Shown in pieces: positions 36,701-46,299 of a stretch of DNA of 64,000 bases (position 1 is its first letter; each line of letters begins with the position of its first letter). A program made the position numbers and the translations under genes. The stretch is taken from assembly GCA_016124235.1 (NCBI GenBank), contig WGOC01000010.1, forward strand, positions 1 to 64,000, read 5' to 3'. Source of the stretch: a bacterium. Lineage in GTDB: Bacteria > Verrucomicrobiota > Verrucomicrobiia > Limisphaerales > RI-55. The notes below the pieces were generated by a model. It did no database searches, was not told the origin of the DNA, and was given only the letters and a program-made list of their open reading frames with translations.

Positions 36701-37330
36701 CGTGTAGCTGGAACCGCCAAACACGGTCCGAAACTCGATTTCCTTGACCATCTTATCCGGATGCGGATTTGGCACGACCGTATGCCAGAGGCCGCTGTAA
36801 AGCCCGCTTCCCAGATTGCTCAATTGTGGAGCCACCCACGCAGCCTGAGTCGTCGCGCCCAACGGTCTTTGAGTTGGGGTGATTGAGTTCCAATCCTGAA
36901 AATGCAGTCCGTAGCGCAGGACAAAGTTGTATTCAGTTCCATCGTCGTAACGGAGAAACATCTGTGCGATGGGGCTGCCCGTGCCCGAGCGGAATTCACA
37001 GTGATGCAGTAGATGAACCTTGGTGAATTTCTTCCCAACCGGATAGACCGCGTGCGTCGGCCGGAAATCTCCCGTGCGCGCCTGGCTGACTCCCGTGAAT
37101 TGGACCACGCTCGTCAAATCGAATGGAATTCCATTGAACTTGTGACGGCCGGGTGGTGGCGGCGTCCATTCGACCGACGGATGATAACTGGTCCAGGTCC
37201 AAAATTCGTGGGGCGACAAGTCCACCGAAAAATATTCCGGCTCGGCACCACGAGATGATGGAACGGACGCCGTCATCAGCAACGCCAACATCGCGATGCC
37301 TTTCAGAAAAGTGAGCTGTTGCGTTTTCAT
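33746..37330 (-). CDS. Large secreted protein: NPCBM-like domain, CarboxypepD-like repeats, thioredoxin-like domain
   Basis: 1194 residues with an N-terminal signal (LALLMTASVPSSRGAE). Residues 30-240 form a beta-rich domain (GRHKFNGIPF, then KFTKVHLLHHCEF and MFLRYDDGTEYNFVLRYG) similar to the extracellular part of the M56 protein encoded at 46300-47883. About eight carboxypeptidase-regulatory-like beta-sandwich segments follow, for example GHVTDQGGKPLAGAKVAY and GRVVDATGKPVAGAELVLAG. The last 160 residues (DFRGKHVLLVIWSQELEG) form a thioredoxin/TlpA-like fold without the CxxC pair, so it is probably not redox-active. It is the last gene of the MoxR/VWA operon. Surface or periplasmic; function unknown. 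Confidence 0.75.
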   Translation of the reverse strand: MKTQQLTFLKGIAMLALLMTASVPSSRGAEPEYFSVDLSPHEFWTWTSYHPSVEWTPPPPGRHKFNGIPFDLTSVVQFTGVSQARTGDFRPTHAVYPVGKKFTKVHLLHHCEFRSGTGSPIAQMFLRYDDGTEYNFVLRYGLHFQDWNSITPTQRPLGATTQAAWVAPQLSNLGSGLYSGLWHTVVPNPHPDKMVKEIEFRTVFGGSSYTLDGLTLEQGEPAPELIETLGGGRNLIEPRLIERKVRFVDQVDDKPILRGRVNAWMKSGDSPTYWGEYHTDADGTITILYPVRDNVEFELAAVGLDNVPTWCSLPVLASDELANPKPTQFAMAPGKVIGGMVVDGAGMPVEDANVAISGIMKGSLVGYTLCKWPVVRTDSTGKWSIGAAPDDFQRLNLQITHPNYLPATYMQDDSGDAFTVSAVDLLQRTALTEVAAGQNLNGHVTDQGGKPLAGAKVAYFVGGDFRVPRRLTETGSDGDFLFQNLLPGAGVAVVTAPGFSPGFVRDRVQTGGEPWQFQLRPAKPLEFLVADSDGKPVSDAFVMLLDWRNGLWIDWMDQTGADGKVSWNSPPDGEAKYLVATTSSSEQVVTVSADGTVHKVTLTSAPHVELKVVDAETGKPIESFTVIKGQRYAPQQASWERYNPLPGRNGEFQMDLDQERQAQFGYVLQVKADGYYPGISDTFRSNTNLLVKLERGVPPKGRVVDATGKPVAGAELVLAGESTYAYMDKPPNFRNINNQPIIHSNPDGTFVMPIELASLGVFAAHPTAGFGQITMEELKQTGEITLRHWARVEGTLKVGEHITPDENISLHRANSGYYNPTDLNMKLQVYSSAKPAADGSFVFEQVPPVELEVALQYPTQSGQPIIWSHGVPLFLTPGMRTNVTIGGTGRSIIGRVKPSEDLAAEIEFDRGMHQLMSIPTIKPPTLRRPSGQMSQEQAQALYADYQKEMREFYESEEGREYRVQQHTYVIRFDQDGSFRCDNVPAGKYNLQLQFTKEGEQPYMQKPLANYFKQLTVEPGDTPIDLGEIALSDRKPVEPGRPAPEIPMIGMDGKPVHLADFRGKHVLLVIWSQELEGYEDTLNRLRSLQSRLGGSDKLVILALAVQTPLEKLKTIFQGKGYDWTQAIAEEGVGNEILSGYAMAGHPVGFMNSKPNLVHLISDNGTLMASVPELDQLIPFVERVVGLSKDSPRPWE

Positions 37331-37372
37331 AATTTCAAAATCTTTCCGTCGGTTTGTCGGATTGGAGACCGC

Positions 37373-39682
37373 TCAAGCCAGACCGCCGGTGCGGCGAATG
37401 ACCCATTCCGTGGTCAACAAACCAATGATCAACGCGAGCCAAACCCAGGTGTCCCACAGGGGCCGCTTTTCGTATTTCACACTGATCACGTTGAGCCCGG
37501 CCAAAGCGGTTTGCACATCTTCCGGCGAGGAATCCAAACGCAACACGGTGCCGCTCGTTTCCCTGGCGAGTTGCTCAAGCAGCTCCGGACGGGCGCGCAC
37601 CTGGGCCATTTCGCGATCGAGTTCGGACACGTTCAACAAGTGAGCGGCTTCCGTGCTCTGGCCCTCGGGATTCGTCGCGGTCAGCTTCAAAGTGAATTTT
37701 CCCACACGATCAGGGATCACAGAACCACGCCACGCGCCACTGCTCTCGTCCCACAAAAGGCCGGCTTCCTGCACCAATCGATCTCCATCCCAAAGCCTGG
37801 CCTGAACTTTCAGTTCCCCGACGGGTTTTCCGTCCAGTAATTCGGGCTTGGCCGTGAATGCCACTTCTTCCCCGGGCCGAACTTCCGAACTCGCCAGCTC
37901 GAGCTTCACCGGCATCTGCTCTTTCTCAAAGCGGTTTGCCGCCAGCCAGCGAACGGCGTTCACCCAGAATTGCTTGTAGTAACGCGCGTCGGTCGAGAGG
38001 CGGTTCGCCAAACCGTCGGTCGTCGGTTCGCCCCACATTCTCTCGAATTGATAACCCCACGCGGAGGTCGTGTCGGTGGTAAACGCCATGCTGCGGCCCT
38101 TGCCAATTTGTTGAACGGCCAGGATCACGCGCGGGCCGTATTGATTGCGATCGCTCGGATGTTCCCACAAAACGGTCGCACCCGGTTTCGCCCTATCCAC
38201 ACGATTGTAACCGAAGAACGGCGGCAGCTTTGCCCAGATCGCACGATTCGCCGCGGGGTCGTCCGCCATTTTTAGAATGGGATGTTCCATCGCGGCCGTG
38301 GACGGTCTCACTTGAAAACTCACATCTGTCGCGTCACGACTGTTTTCCATCTCCACGGGAATGATCTTTTCCACCGGTGTCTGATCGTAGTAGCCGGCAC
38401 CAAATCCGGTCTCGCCGCCGACCATCACGAATCCGCCACCAAACTCCTCGACGAAGCGAACCGTGTTTTCCATCTGCTCCTTCGTGAACGCGTCGCGCGC
38501 CACGTCGCTGCATATGATCACATGGTAGCGGAGCAGATCCTCCATCTTTTTGGGATAGCCGAACCGCGTGTGTTGCACCCGGTAAACTTCGTCACCATTT
38601 CGCGGATCGACGTAAGCGATTTGTTCCCGCGTCGCCACGGAAGCTCCGCCGTGCTGGTCAAAAAAGAGAGCCCGCACCTGAATCCCTGGTTCGTCCTCGA
38701 GTGCGTGTTTGAGAAAGAAAATCTCCGGCTGTTCGTTGTTGATCGCCGTCGCTTCCATGTAAAGCACGCGCAGCGTCGGATCGGTTACGGTGAGTCCAAA
38801 GTCGCGCTGATTGTTGCTCGTCAATCGCTCTCCCGACAACGGCTCCACCGAAAGCGTGAAAACCTGATAACCGTTTCGGTGAGGAGAAAATGAGAGGTCC
38901 ACCGTTTGTGAATCGCCCGCAAGCAAAACGCGTTTGCCGGTGAGCCGTTGGGTGTCGTTGGAAATGGTGACCATGCTCAACCGGCCACCCAGGCCGGGCG
39001 CCGAGATGGTCGCCTTTACGCGAATCATCGTGCGTTTGTCGGTCACCAGACGCGATTCGACCGCATCGACGCGAATGTCCGGCGGTTCGTTCGTGGAGCC
39101 AATCATCAGCACGCTGACGGGCACCTGCATCTTGGCAAGGCGTTCACCCACTTCCGTGCCACGCTTGGAACCCGTGTCGCTGCCGTCCGAAATCAGGAGA
39201 ATGGACGAGGGAGGTTCGGCGGCTGACGCGTCGGCCAGATCGGCGAGTGTGTCCAGAATATCAGTGGCATTGCCGCCCGGTTCGGCCGATTCGAGTTTGC
39301 CGGTGGTCACCAATTCATCGTTGAAAGTCATGGTCTGGCCGACAAATCCGGCCGGCAGTTTCCAGTGCGTCTTCAACCATGACGACGCGATCGCGAGCCG
39401 GCTGGTGTTGCCTTCCATCACTCCCATGCTTCGCGATGTATCCAGCAACGCAACCGCCTGACCGGGCCGGTAGGATTTGATTTCCTTCATGAGCTGCGGA
39501 TCGAGCAGCACAAAAGCGATCACCGCCAGGATGAGTAAGCGCAGAAAAGCCAACACGATTATCCGACCACGACCCGCCGATCCTCGAGCATTCTTGAAGC
39601 TCCACCAGAGAAGGACAACAACGGCAACAGCCGCCAATCCGATCAGCACTGGGTCGGGCTTGTTTCCAAACGTAATCATCAA
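37373..39682 (-). CDS. VWA-domain membrane protein with a glutamine-amidotransferase-like domain
   Basis: 769 residues. Two N-terminal helices (about 12-29 and 42-61) precede a von Willebrand A domain with the MIDAS motif DTSRS at 81-85. Beta-sandwich parts follow, then a domain of GATase1-like fold (RFVEEFGGGFVMVGGETGFGAG at about 410-430), a second beta-sandwich domain, and one helix near the C-terminus (WVWLALIIGLLTTEWVIR). This resembles the large VWA partners in MoxR operons of planctomycetes and verrucomicrobia. It overlaps no neighbour; gaps of 42 and 19 bases. Mg-dependent adhesion to partner proteins outside the membrane is expected. Confidence 0.75.
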   Translation of the reverse strand: MMITFGNKPDPVLIGLAAVAVVVLLWWSFKNARGSAGRGRIIVLAFLRLLILAVIAFVLLDPQLMKEIKSYRPGQAVALLDTSRSMGVMEGNTSRLAIASSWLKTHWKLPAGFVGQTMTFNDELVTTGKLESAEPGGNATDILDTLADLADASAAEPPSSILLISDGSDTGSKRGTEVGERLAKMQVPVSVLMIGSTNEPPDIRVDAVESRLVTDKRTMIRVKATISAPGLGGRLSMVTISNDTQRLTGKRVLLAGDSQTVDLSFSPHRNGYQVFTLSVEPLSGERLTSNNQRDFGLTVTDPTLRVLYMEATAINNEQPEIFFLKHALEDEPGIQVRALFFDQHGGASVATREQIAYVDPRNGDEVYRVQHTRFGYPKKMEDLLRYHVIICSDVARDAFTKEQMENTVRFVEEFGGGFVMVGGETGFGAGYYDQTPVEKIIPVEMENSRDATDVSFQVRPSTAAMEHPILKMADDPAANRAIWAKLPPFFGYNRVDRAKPGATVLWEHPSDRNQYGPRVILAVQQIGKGRSMAFTTDTTSAWGYQFERMWGEPTTDGLANRLSTDARYYKQFWVNAVRWLAANRFEKEQMPVKLELASSEVRPGEEVAFTAKPELLDGKPVGELKVQARLWDGDRLVQEAGLLWDESSGAWRGSVIPDRVGKFTLKLTATNPEGQSTEAAHLLNVSELDREMAQVRARPELLEQLARETSGTVLRLDSSPEDVQTALAGLNVISVKYEKRPLWDTWVWLALIIGLLTTEWVIRRTGGLA

Positions 39683-39701
39683 TAATCAGCCCACCACGGA
39701 A

Positions 39702-42158
39702 TTACTCGGCGTACGACAATGTCTTGAGATACGCGTTGATCTTCGACTCAAACGCCTTGGGATACGCCTCGGCGGCGAGGTCCGCCGACACGTCACTCTC
39801 GTCATAAAGTTGTTCCAGGGCGTAGATGACCTCGCCGATCACGGAGATCCCGCCGTGGCCGTCCTTCTCCGCCACGTAGAAATTGCCCACACCCGCATTG
39901 CCGGCGGCGTTTCGCAATAGATTCGCAGCCTGTCCAAATTTCTGTCCGTAGCGATGACTCACCCGCGCATCCCGACCAGACAACTTTTCCAGCAACCGGG
40001 CGATCGCGGCGGCTTGTTCAGCGAGCTTGCGTTGTTGTTCGGAAAGCTCGCCGGCTTTCTGATTGTTGTTGCCCGTCATTGACGAGGGGTTCGCGCCGCC
40101 CGATTCTTTGGATTCGCCTTCCTTCTTCTGACTCTCACCATCCGGCGCATTGGTTTTCTGAGCGCGATAAATGTCCACCAATTCTCGTTGTTTCCGTTGC
40201 AATTCCTTGGCTTGCGCCAACAACGCCTTGAGGGATTCCTCGCGTTCCTTTTGGGTCTGCTGTTTCAATTTCTCAATCGCCTTCAGGTAGATTTTGAAAC
40301 AATTCCCCGAACCGTTGCACATGCCCTGACATTCGGGCATCAACCGGCAAACTTCGTAAAGATGTTGCAATGCCGATTCCTGATTCTCCAGTGCGCCCTT
40401 TCGCTCCAGCGCGTCGAGCTTCGAGGCCGAGGCATCCATGTCGCGAAGTGCCGCGTCGAATTCCTTGCGCGCGTTAATCTTTGCCAGTGTCATTTGATAG
40501 GCTTCTCCAAACATCTCGGCGTACTTCTTGGTCTGCCGTTGGATGCCGGCGATGTCCGCATATTTTTCCGGCGGATTGCTGTCCTCGATCGCCATGGTCG
40601 ACGCAATGATTTGCTTTTCCAGCGTCAGCAAGTTGACGCCCTGGCCGGTTTTCCGGCACTGCGAAAGCGGGCTCTCCTTGTCGGTGTATTCAATGAAATA
40701 GACGGGCGACTTGCCGATGCCCGGTCCGTCCAGCGTGTTGTTGTCGCGCGCCTCGACGTAGTACGAAAGCAACTCGTACGGTTTCAACTTGAACGGCGTA
40801 AGATCGACGGTTGTTTCCAGTCGAGCATCGCGACTTTTCATATCCTTGAGTTCGAGCGGAAAGGTTTTGGTCGTTCCATCCATTTTCCGGATGACCAGTT
40901 TCGCCTCGGTCAGACCAAAATCATCCGACACCTCAAAAGTCATCGGCACGAGATCCAGCGGATTGGCGCGGATGTCGGCACCGGGTTCGGTGACTTCGGC
41001 TTTGGGTTTCTCGTCCGGCAACACCGCAACTTGATACGGTTGCGGGCTTCCTCCCTTGCGTTGTTTTCGATCCAGCAAATCGATCCAGTAATGCAGATCC
41101 TGCTTGGGAACAAAGCCGGCCGTCCAACCGCCGTCGGTATCTTGTTTCAGATCAAATCCCGGTAGGCTGGCGAATCGCATGCGGGCCTTGGCAATTTCAC
41201 CCGAGGTCGACACCGTCCATTGCAACCGGCTGCCGCGCACGATCGACAGATTACCCTGATGAACGCGGTCCGGTTCCAATCCGGTGTACTCGGGATACTT
41301 GATCTGCACCGCAATATCTTCGATGCCCGGTGGAACGTAAGTCGTGATCTGATACTCGGGAGAAACGGCCTGCGCGCCGCGAACTCGATAAACGAGATTA
41401 TCCCGCACTTTTTCCAGCACCTGGAGAAACTTGTTTTGCTGGTCCGGCATCATGGCCAGCACCCTCCAGCGGCTGTCGCCGCTTTGCCGCCATTCCAATT
41501 GCGGATCCTTTGGCAACCGGCCGGTGAAACCGGCAATGATCGACTGATTCTCGCCAACCGGAAGCTCCACACTGCCCGGTTCCACCTTGACGTCCGTGTA
41601 AGCCACGTTTGACCAGGGAAACAGCGCTCTCAAATAAGCCAGGTTGGCCGCCGGCGCGATCAGCAGGAAAGCGATCGCGGCAAGCGCGGCCATGCCGAAA
41701 CCCATGCCCGTACGTCTCAACTCGCGTTGATACCAGTCCGCTTCCACTTGCAGCAGTCGCCGCGCGGAATGTTCGTGCAGCGTGGCGACCAGTTCCGGCG
41801 CATAATCCGTGGGTTGATCAACCGAGTCTTCCAGATGCTCGGCCGCCGTTGAAACCAGACACCCGAGATCCGGCCGGTTGGTTTCCAGCTCGAGTGCGAT
41901 TTGTTTGAGACTGACCGGTCGGCGCCACCAGCGGACGAAATTCGTGACACCGAACAACGCGACCGCAGCCAGCAAGAACGCACCGACCACCCGCCAGGCG
42001 AATGGCAGCAGCAGCCAATAATCCAGCATTGCCACGGCAACCAGCACGGACAGCAGCACGGCGCTCAAGTGAAGGATCAAACCGATTGCGCGCAAACGGG
42101 CGCGGGAACGACGGATGGTTTCCAGCCGGTCTTTGGTGTATTCAGCATGCTTGTTCAT
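39702..42158 (-). CDS. DUF4175-like membrane protein
   Basis: 818 residues. Two helices near the N-terminus (about 27-47 and 53-75) and a third around 155-178 are followed by a long extracytoplasmic beta-sandwich part (VKVEPGSVELPVGENQSIIA, LVPMTFEVSDDFGLTEAKLV) and a charged coiled-coil end rich in Gln/Lys/Glu. This order (membrane helices, Ig-like domains, helical tail) fits the DUF4175 family, which sits with VWA and MoxR genes in several phyla. Cysteines cluster in CRLMPECQGMCNGSGNC at about 585-605, possibly a metal site or disulphide knot. Function unknown. Confidence 0.65.
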   Translation of the reverse strand: MNKHAEYTKDRLETIRRSRARLRAIGLILHLSAVLLSVLVAVAMLDYWLLLPFAWRVVGAFLLAAVALFGVTNFVRWWRRPVSLKQIALELETNRPDLGCLVSTAAEHLEDSVDQPTDYAPELVATLHEHSARRLLQVEADWYQRELRRTGMGFGMAALAAIAFLLIAPAANLAYLRALFPWSNVAYTDVKVEPGSVELPVGENQSIIAGFTGRLPKDPQLEWRQSGDSRWRVLAMMPDQQNKFLQVLEKVRDNLVYRVRGAQAVSPEYQITTYVPPGIEDIAVQIKYPEYTGLEPDRVHQGNLSIVRGSRLQWTVSTSGEIAKARMRFASLPGFDLKQDTDGGWTAGFVPKQDLHYWIDLLDRKQRKGGSPQPYQVAVLPDEKPKAEVTEPGADIRANPLDLVPMTFEVSDDFGLTEAKLVIRKMDGTTKTFPLELKDMKSRDARLETTVDLTPFKLKPYELLSYYVEARDNNTLDGPGIGKSPVYFIEYTDKESPLSQCRKTGQGVNLLTLEKQIIASTMAIEDSNPPEKYADIAGIQRQTKKYAEMFGEAYQMTLAKINARKEFDAALRDMDASASKLDALERKGALENQESALQHLYEVCRLMPECQGMCNGSGNCFKIYLKAIEKLKQQTQKEREESLKALLAQAKELQRKQRELVDIYRAQKTNAPDGESQKKEGESKESGGANPSSMTGNNNQKAGELSEQQRKLAEQAAAIARLLEKLSGRDARVSHRYGQKFGQAANLLRNAAGNAGVGNFYVAEKDGHGGISVIGEVIYALEQLYDESDVSADLAAEAYPKAFESKINAYLKTLSYAE

Positions 42159-42185
42159 AACGAGTTGTCCCGGTTCATTTTTGAT

Positions 42186-44246
42186 TCATGCCCAGGTGCG
42201 ATTGGCCAGCAGTGATTCCGCCAGCAACAACACCAGCCCCGTTCCCAAAATGATTCGCCAGAGTTCCTTCTGGCCCACGTTCATAAGCGCCGCGATCGCG
42301 CCAGCTTGTCCGGCCATTTGAACGCGTTTGATGGACGACTGAATTTCGGCCGGCGAAAGAAAATCCAACGCGGACTCCGCCACCGGCAAATTCATCGCGA
42401 TCTGCTCGCGGACTTTGCCCGACTCGTCGAGCAGCGAATAAACGCCAAGCCGCGTCGGACTCACCTTCGCACCGCCGGTGTTGTCCACGGTAACCTTGCT
42501 TATTTCGCCGGCAGGATCGCGAACCGTTACCGTTTGCCCCGCCAAGGAATTCCCCGCTTCGAAAACCAGAGGTGTTCCCCACTCACGCGCGCGGCCGGCG
42601 CCGCCGTCGAGCCACGGTGTCTGGCCGGTCGCGAAACCGGCCAGACTGTGGACCCACGGCACGAACGTCCGGCGTTTCGGCCAGTCATTCCAGCCGGTGT
42701 CGGCGGATGTGTTCACCAACACTACCCTGCCCCTCCCTCTTTCCTTGGCGATCACGAAGGGTTTCCCATCGCCAAAAATCGCAAGCACATTCGCGCCTTC
42801 ACCGGGAATCAGTTCGAAACGTCGCTTGAAAAACGGCTGCGCAATATCGCCGTTCTCCGAACCCCGAAACACCGTGAACAAGCGATCGTCCGTCTGGTCC
42901 GGCGAGAGATGCCAGAACTCTTCCGGCACTTCCAAATCCCCGGCCACGCGCCCAAGATTTGCCGGGAGCAAACCATGCCAGTCGATGTTGTAACGATCGG
43001 CTCGCACCGATTCGCCAACGAACAGAATCAACCCGCCGCCTTGTTCCGTAAATCGCTGCAACGCGGCCGGCAATTCCGGCGGCACGACGTGCAGCCCGCT
43101 CAACAGAATCAGAGCCGGTGATTCCTTTTGCAAACGGCCAAAGACTTCGGAAGTCGAAACTGTTTCGGCGAGATAGTAGGGCGTTTGATCGTCAGTCGGT
43201 GAAAGCGCACTTCTCAGGAAAAACGTTTCCTGCTCGAACTCCTTTGCCGGATGACCCGCTTCCACACACCAGACCACGAGCGGCTGCGGAACGTTGACCG
43301 CCAGATAACGATCGTCGTCCAGATCCAGCGCGTCATTGGACTGCGCGTGAATCTCCAGTTGGTGCCAGCCCGGTGCAAGATTACCGGGCGACAATACCAC
43401 GTTGGTCTTCACGCCAGCAGGCAGCAAAACAATGGAGTTCACCGGTTTGCCGCCATCAGCGACGAGATCAAACCGTATCGTGCGACTCGATTTTCCGGAC
43501 CAATTCTGAAAACCGACCGCAAACGTGCCAGGTCCGCTCGGCTTCAACTCCGTGATGGAAACATTATCCAGTTCGCGTTCAGAAATCGCTTCGATGCGCA
43601 GTTCGGTCTCGGGCGAGAAAACGACATTCTTCAATCCTCCGCACGAATGACTCTGGAGATCGCTGACCAGGAGCACGGTCGCCGGCTCGCTGCCTTCACG
43701 ACTGGCGACGAGACCGGCCGCCTCGGTCAACCCGGCCGCCAGTTGTGCTCCGCCGAGGCCGGGTTTGAGTTCATCGAGGACCGGCTTGATCTTGCCGGGC
43801 GGCACCCATTCCGAGAGAACATCGGTCGTGTCGCCGCAGGCCACCAGTGCGACCCGATCGTTTTCGGTGAGATCCTTCAATTGCTCGCGCAGAAAATCGA
43901 TTGTGCGCTGCCAATGATCAGCCGCTCGCATGCTGGCCGAACGATCCACCACACCCACCACATAACGTCGCGGCGCCTTGCCGGAAGCGTTCGCGGAACC
44001 CATCAAATACGGCCGCGCGAAGGCCAGAACCAGCAAAGCCACGAGCAGCATCCGCAAGCTGAGCAAAAGTAGATTCCGCAGCCGGCGCCGCTTTTTCGCG
44101 CTCTCATCCTGATCCTTGAAAAAGCGAAGCGTGCTGAAACGCAACCGTTGCGGTCGCCGTTTCAACAACAGGTGAATGATCACCGGAATTGCCACCGCCA
44201 GCAATCCGCCGAGCAACAGCCAGTTGTTGAAGAGGAGGTTCGACAT
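42186..44246 (-). CDS. BatA-like VWA protein
   Basis: 686 residues. The N-terminus LLFNNWLLLGGLLAVAIPVI with a second helix around 58-80 is the BatA/aerotolerance-regulator N-terminal signature. The VWA domain follows with MIDAS DRSAS at 101-105. Further on there are beta domains and a GATase-like region (RFTEQGGGLILFVGESVRAD), then a final helix near the C-terminus. The start at 44246 is chosen over the ATG at 44270, which would overlap the DUF58 gene. It is the first VWA protein after the DUF58 gene and probably forms a membrane complex with it. Confidence 0.75.
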   Translation of the reverse strand: MSNLLFNNWLLLGGLLAVAIPVIIHLLLKRRPQRLRFSTLRFFKDQDESAKKRRRLRNLLLLSLRMLLVALLVLAFARPYLMGSANASGKAPRRYVVGVVDRSASMRAADHWQRTIDFLREQLKDLTENDRVALVACGDTTDVLSEWVPPGKIKPVLDELKPGLGGAQLAAGLTEAAGLVASREGSEPATVLLVSDLQSHSCGGLKNVVFSPETELRIEAISERELDNVSITELKPSGPGTFAVGFQNWSGKSSRTIRFDLVADGGKPVNSIVLLPAGVKTNVVLSPGNLAPGWHQLEIHAQSNDALDLDDDRYLAVNVPQPLVVWCVEAGHPAKEFEQETFFLRSALSPTDDQTPYYLAETVSTSEVFGRLQKESPALILLSGLHVVPPELPAALQRFTEQGGGLILFVGESVRADRYNIDWHGLLPANLGRVAGDLEVPEEFWHLSPDQTDDRLFTVFRGSENGDIAQPFFKRRFELIPGEGANVLAIFGDGKPFVIAKERGRGRVVLVNTSADTGWNDWPKRRTFVPWVHSLAGFATGQTPWLDGGAGRAREWGTPLVFEAGNSLAGQTVTVRDPAGEISKVTVDNTGGAKVSPTRLGVYSLLDESGKVREQIAMNLPVAESALDFLSPAEIQSSIKRVQMAGQAGAIAALMNVGQKELWRIILGTGLVLLLAESLLANRTWA

Positions 44247-44247
44247 C

Positions 44248-45129
44248 CTACATCGCCATCCTTTCTTCAAAGTAGAAAGTCAGCGCGTCCTCCAGCGGCT
44301 GATCGGTTCGCAGGCGGCGGTAATCGATTTCCAGCTTGTCGCAAGTCGTGGCGGTGGCTCCGCAAAACTGTTCGATGCGTTTGAGATATTCCTGGCGAAA
44401 CGACGCGGCGTGAACCGGGATCACTTCACCTGATTCACTGTCTTCCATCAGAAACTCGCCACCGAGATCGAAGTCCATTTCCTCGGGCGAAACGATGTGG
44501 AAAAGAAGGACCTCCTGGCGCTGCAAACGCAACTTTCGCAAGACTTCCAGCAAATCGTCACCGGTGCCAAACAGATCGGAAATCACGACGGCGATGCCGC
44601 GGCGCGTCATGGTCTCGACGACTTGCAGCAATTCCGGCCGCGCGATGGTTTCGCCGTCAGCCTTTGAGTTCGCCAGCAAGATGAGCAAGTCATCAATTTG
44701 ATTGCGATGGCTGCGGGGTGGAAGTGTCTCGACCCGCTCGCCACCAAACGTGGTAAGGCCGGGCGCGTCGTGCTGACGCGACATCAAACAGGCCAGCGCC
44801 GCCGCGAGGAGCCGCGCATAGGCAAACTTGTTTGGTTCGCCAAAATTCATTGAGCCGCTGGCGTCGAGAAAGATGTGGCCGCGAAGGTTGGTGTCGTCCT
44901 CGAATTGCTTGACGTAAAGCTCGTCGGTCCGCCCCCAGACTTTCCAGTCAACGTGTTTAAGATTGTCGCCCTGAATGTATTGGCGATAAGAGGCGAACTC
45001 CGTGCTGTAACCCAGAAAGGGACTGCGATGCAGTCCGCTCATGAACCCTTCCACGACCGACTTCGCCACCAGCGACAGATCACCAAGCGAACTGAGCCAC
45101 GCGGTATCGAGTTGATCGGAAGCGGTCAT
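44248..45129 (-). CDS. DUF58 protein
   Basis: 293 residues. The DUF58 core is clear: GLHRSPFLGYSTEFASYRQY (residues 32-51), GDNLKHVDWKVWGRTDELYV (54-73), a MIDAS-like DASGS at 89-93 and GIAVVISDLFGTGDDLLEVL. DUF58 proteins carry a VWA-like fold and are standard partners of MoxR ATPases. It lies 2 bases after the moxR gene on the same strand, with 1 base to the BatA-like gene, so all three are translationally close. Possible role: client or adaptor of the MoxR chaperone. Confidence 0.85.
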   Translation of the reverse strand: MTASDQLDTAWLSSLGDLSLVAKSVVEGFMSGLHRSPFLGYSTEFASYRQYIQGDNLKHVDWKVWGRTDELYVKQFEDDTNLRGHIFLDASGSMNFGEPNKFAYARLLAAALACLMSRQHDAPGLTTFGGERVETLPPRSHRNQIDDLLILLANSKADGETIARPELLQVVETMTRRGIAVVISDLFGTGDDLLEVLRKLRLQRQEVLLFHIVSPEEMDFDLGGEFLMEDSESGEVIPVHAASFRQEYLKRIEQFCGATATTCDKLEIDYRRLRTDQPLEDALTFYFEERMAM

Positions 45130-45131
45130 AT

Positions 45132-46166
45132 TCAGTCATCAGTTCGCGTCGGAACATCGCGCAGCAACCGGTCGATGATCTCTGCCGGGAAAATCTTCTG
45201 CGCACGCGCGTGAAAATTCAAAATCACGCGATGCCGCAAAACTTCGTGAGCCACCGAACGGACGCCTTCGTAATCAGCGAACGGTTGACCCGCCACCGCC
45301 GCACGCGCCTTCGCCCCGAGAATCAAATACTGGGATGCCCGCGGACTGGCTCCCCAACGGACAAATTCCTTTACATAATCCGGCGCGTTTTCGTCTTCGG
45401 GCCGGCTTCGGGCTGCGAGCGCAACCGCGTAGTGAATTACTTCATCTGAGACAGGGATCGAGCGGACGAGCTTTTGGGCTTCGATGATTTGTTGCGCATT
45501 CAAAACCGGCTCCAGGCCGGGCTCCTCAATGCCAGTCGTTCCGCGCACGACCCGCGCTTCCTCCGCATTGGTCGGGTAGCGACACAGAATGCTGAACATA
45601 AAACGATCGGCCTGGGCCTCGGGCAACGTGTAGGTACCTTCCATCTCGATCGGATTTTGCGTGGCGAACACATGAAATGGCGCGGGCAGGCGATGCGTTT
45701 TTGCGCCAATGCTGACCTCGTGTTCCTGCATCGTTTGCAGCATCGCCGCCTGCGTCTTGGGCGGTGTGCGGTTGATTTCGTCCGCCAACACAAGATTGGC
45801 AAAGACGGGACCGGGCAGGAATTCCAGCCGCCGTTTTCCGGTCGCCGGGTCTTCCTCGATGATTTCCGTGCCCGTGATGTCGGACGGCATCAAGTCCGGC
45901 GTGAACTGGATGCGATTGAACGACAGGTCCAGACTTCGCCCGAGGCTGCGGATCAGGAGAGTTTTGGCGAGGCCCGGCACGCCCACCAGCAACGCGTGCC
46001 CGCCGCAAAAGATGGTCAGCAGGACATTATCGATGACCTGTTGCTGGCCGATGATCACACGATTGAGCTGGCCCAGCAGTTGGTCCCGATGACGGGCCAG
46101 GGTTTCGATGGCGGCGGGAGCGGTGCTCCGCGACTCCGAGCGGGTTTCTGCGATGGCAGTGGACAT
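45132..46166 (-). CDS. MoxR-family AAA+ ATPase
   Basis: 344 residues: Walker A GVPGLAKT at 62-69, Walker B NLVLADEINR near 125-134, sensor/finger ATQNPIEMEGTYTLPEAQAD near 168, and RFMFSILCRYP (arginine finger region). Members of this AAA+ clade act as chaperones that mature or activate VWA protein complexes. It heads a 12.4 kb, six-gene operon (DUF58, VWA, DUF4175-like, VWA, 1194-residue secreted protein). A BlaI-type operator stands 73 bases upstream of the start. Confidence 0.92.
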   Translation of the reverse strand: MSTAIAETRSESRSTAPAAIETLARHRDQLLGQLNRVIIGQQQVIDNVLLTIFCGGHALLVGVPGLAKTLLIRSLGRSLDLSFNRIQFTPDLMPSDITGTEIIEEDPATGKRRLEFLPGPVFANLVLADEINRTPPKTQAAMLQTMQEHEVSIGAKTHRLPAPFHVFATQNPIEMEGTYTLPEAQADRFMFSILCRYPTNAEEARVVRGTTGIEEPGLEPVLNAQQIIEAQKLVRSIPVSDEVIHYAVALAARSRPEDENAPDYVKEFVRWGASPRASQYLILGAKARAAVAGQPFADYEGVRSVAHEVLRHRVILNFHARAQKIFPAEIIDRLLRDVPTRTDD

Positions 46167-46238
46167 GATGTGTTGTTCTCTACGATTCCCTCAACAACCC
46201 GACCTTCCCCTGATACGTCTGCGGAAAGGTTCTACATT

Positions 46239-46248
46239 TACATTTGTA
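46239..46248. promoter_or_regulatory. BlaI-type operator upstream of the MoxR operon
   Basis: TACATTTGTA fits the TACA-N2-TGTA core of BlaI/MecI operators. Flanking TCTA and TAGA words at 46231-46234 and 46249-46253 form an outer inverted pair. It lies between the M56 gene end and moxR, 73 bases before the moxR start. A second such site precedes the blaI gene itself. Confidence 0.6.
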
Positions 46249-46299
46249 CTAGATGCATTGCCGGCAAATTTGTTCAAAGGCTTTTTTCAAAACCATTTC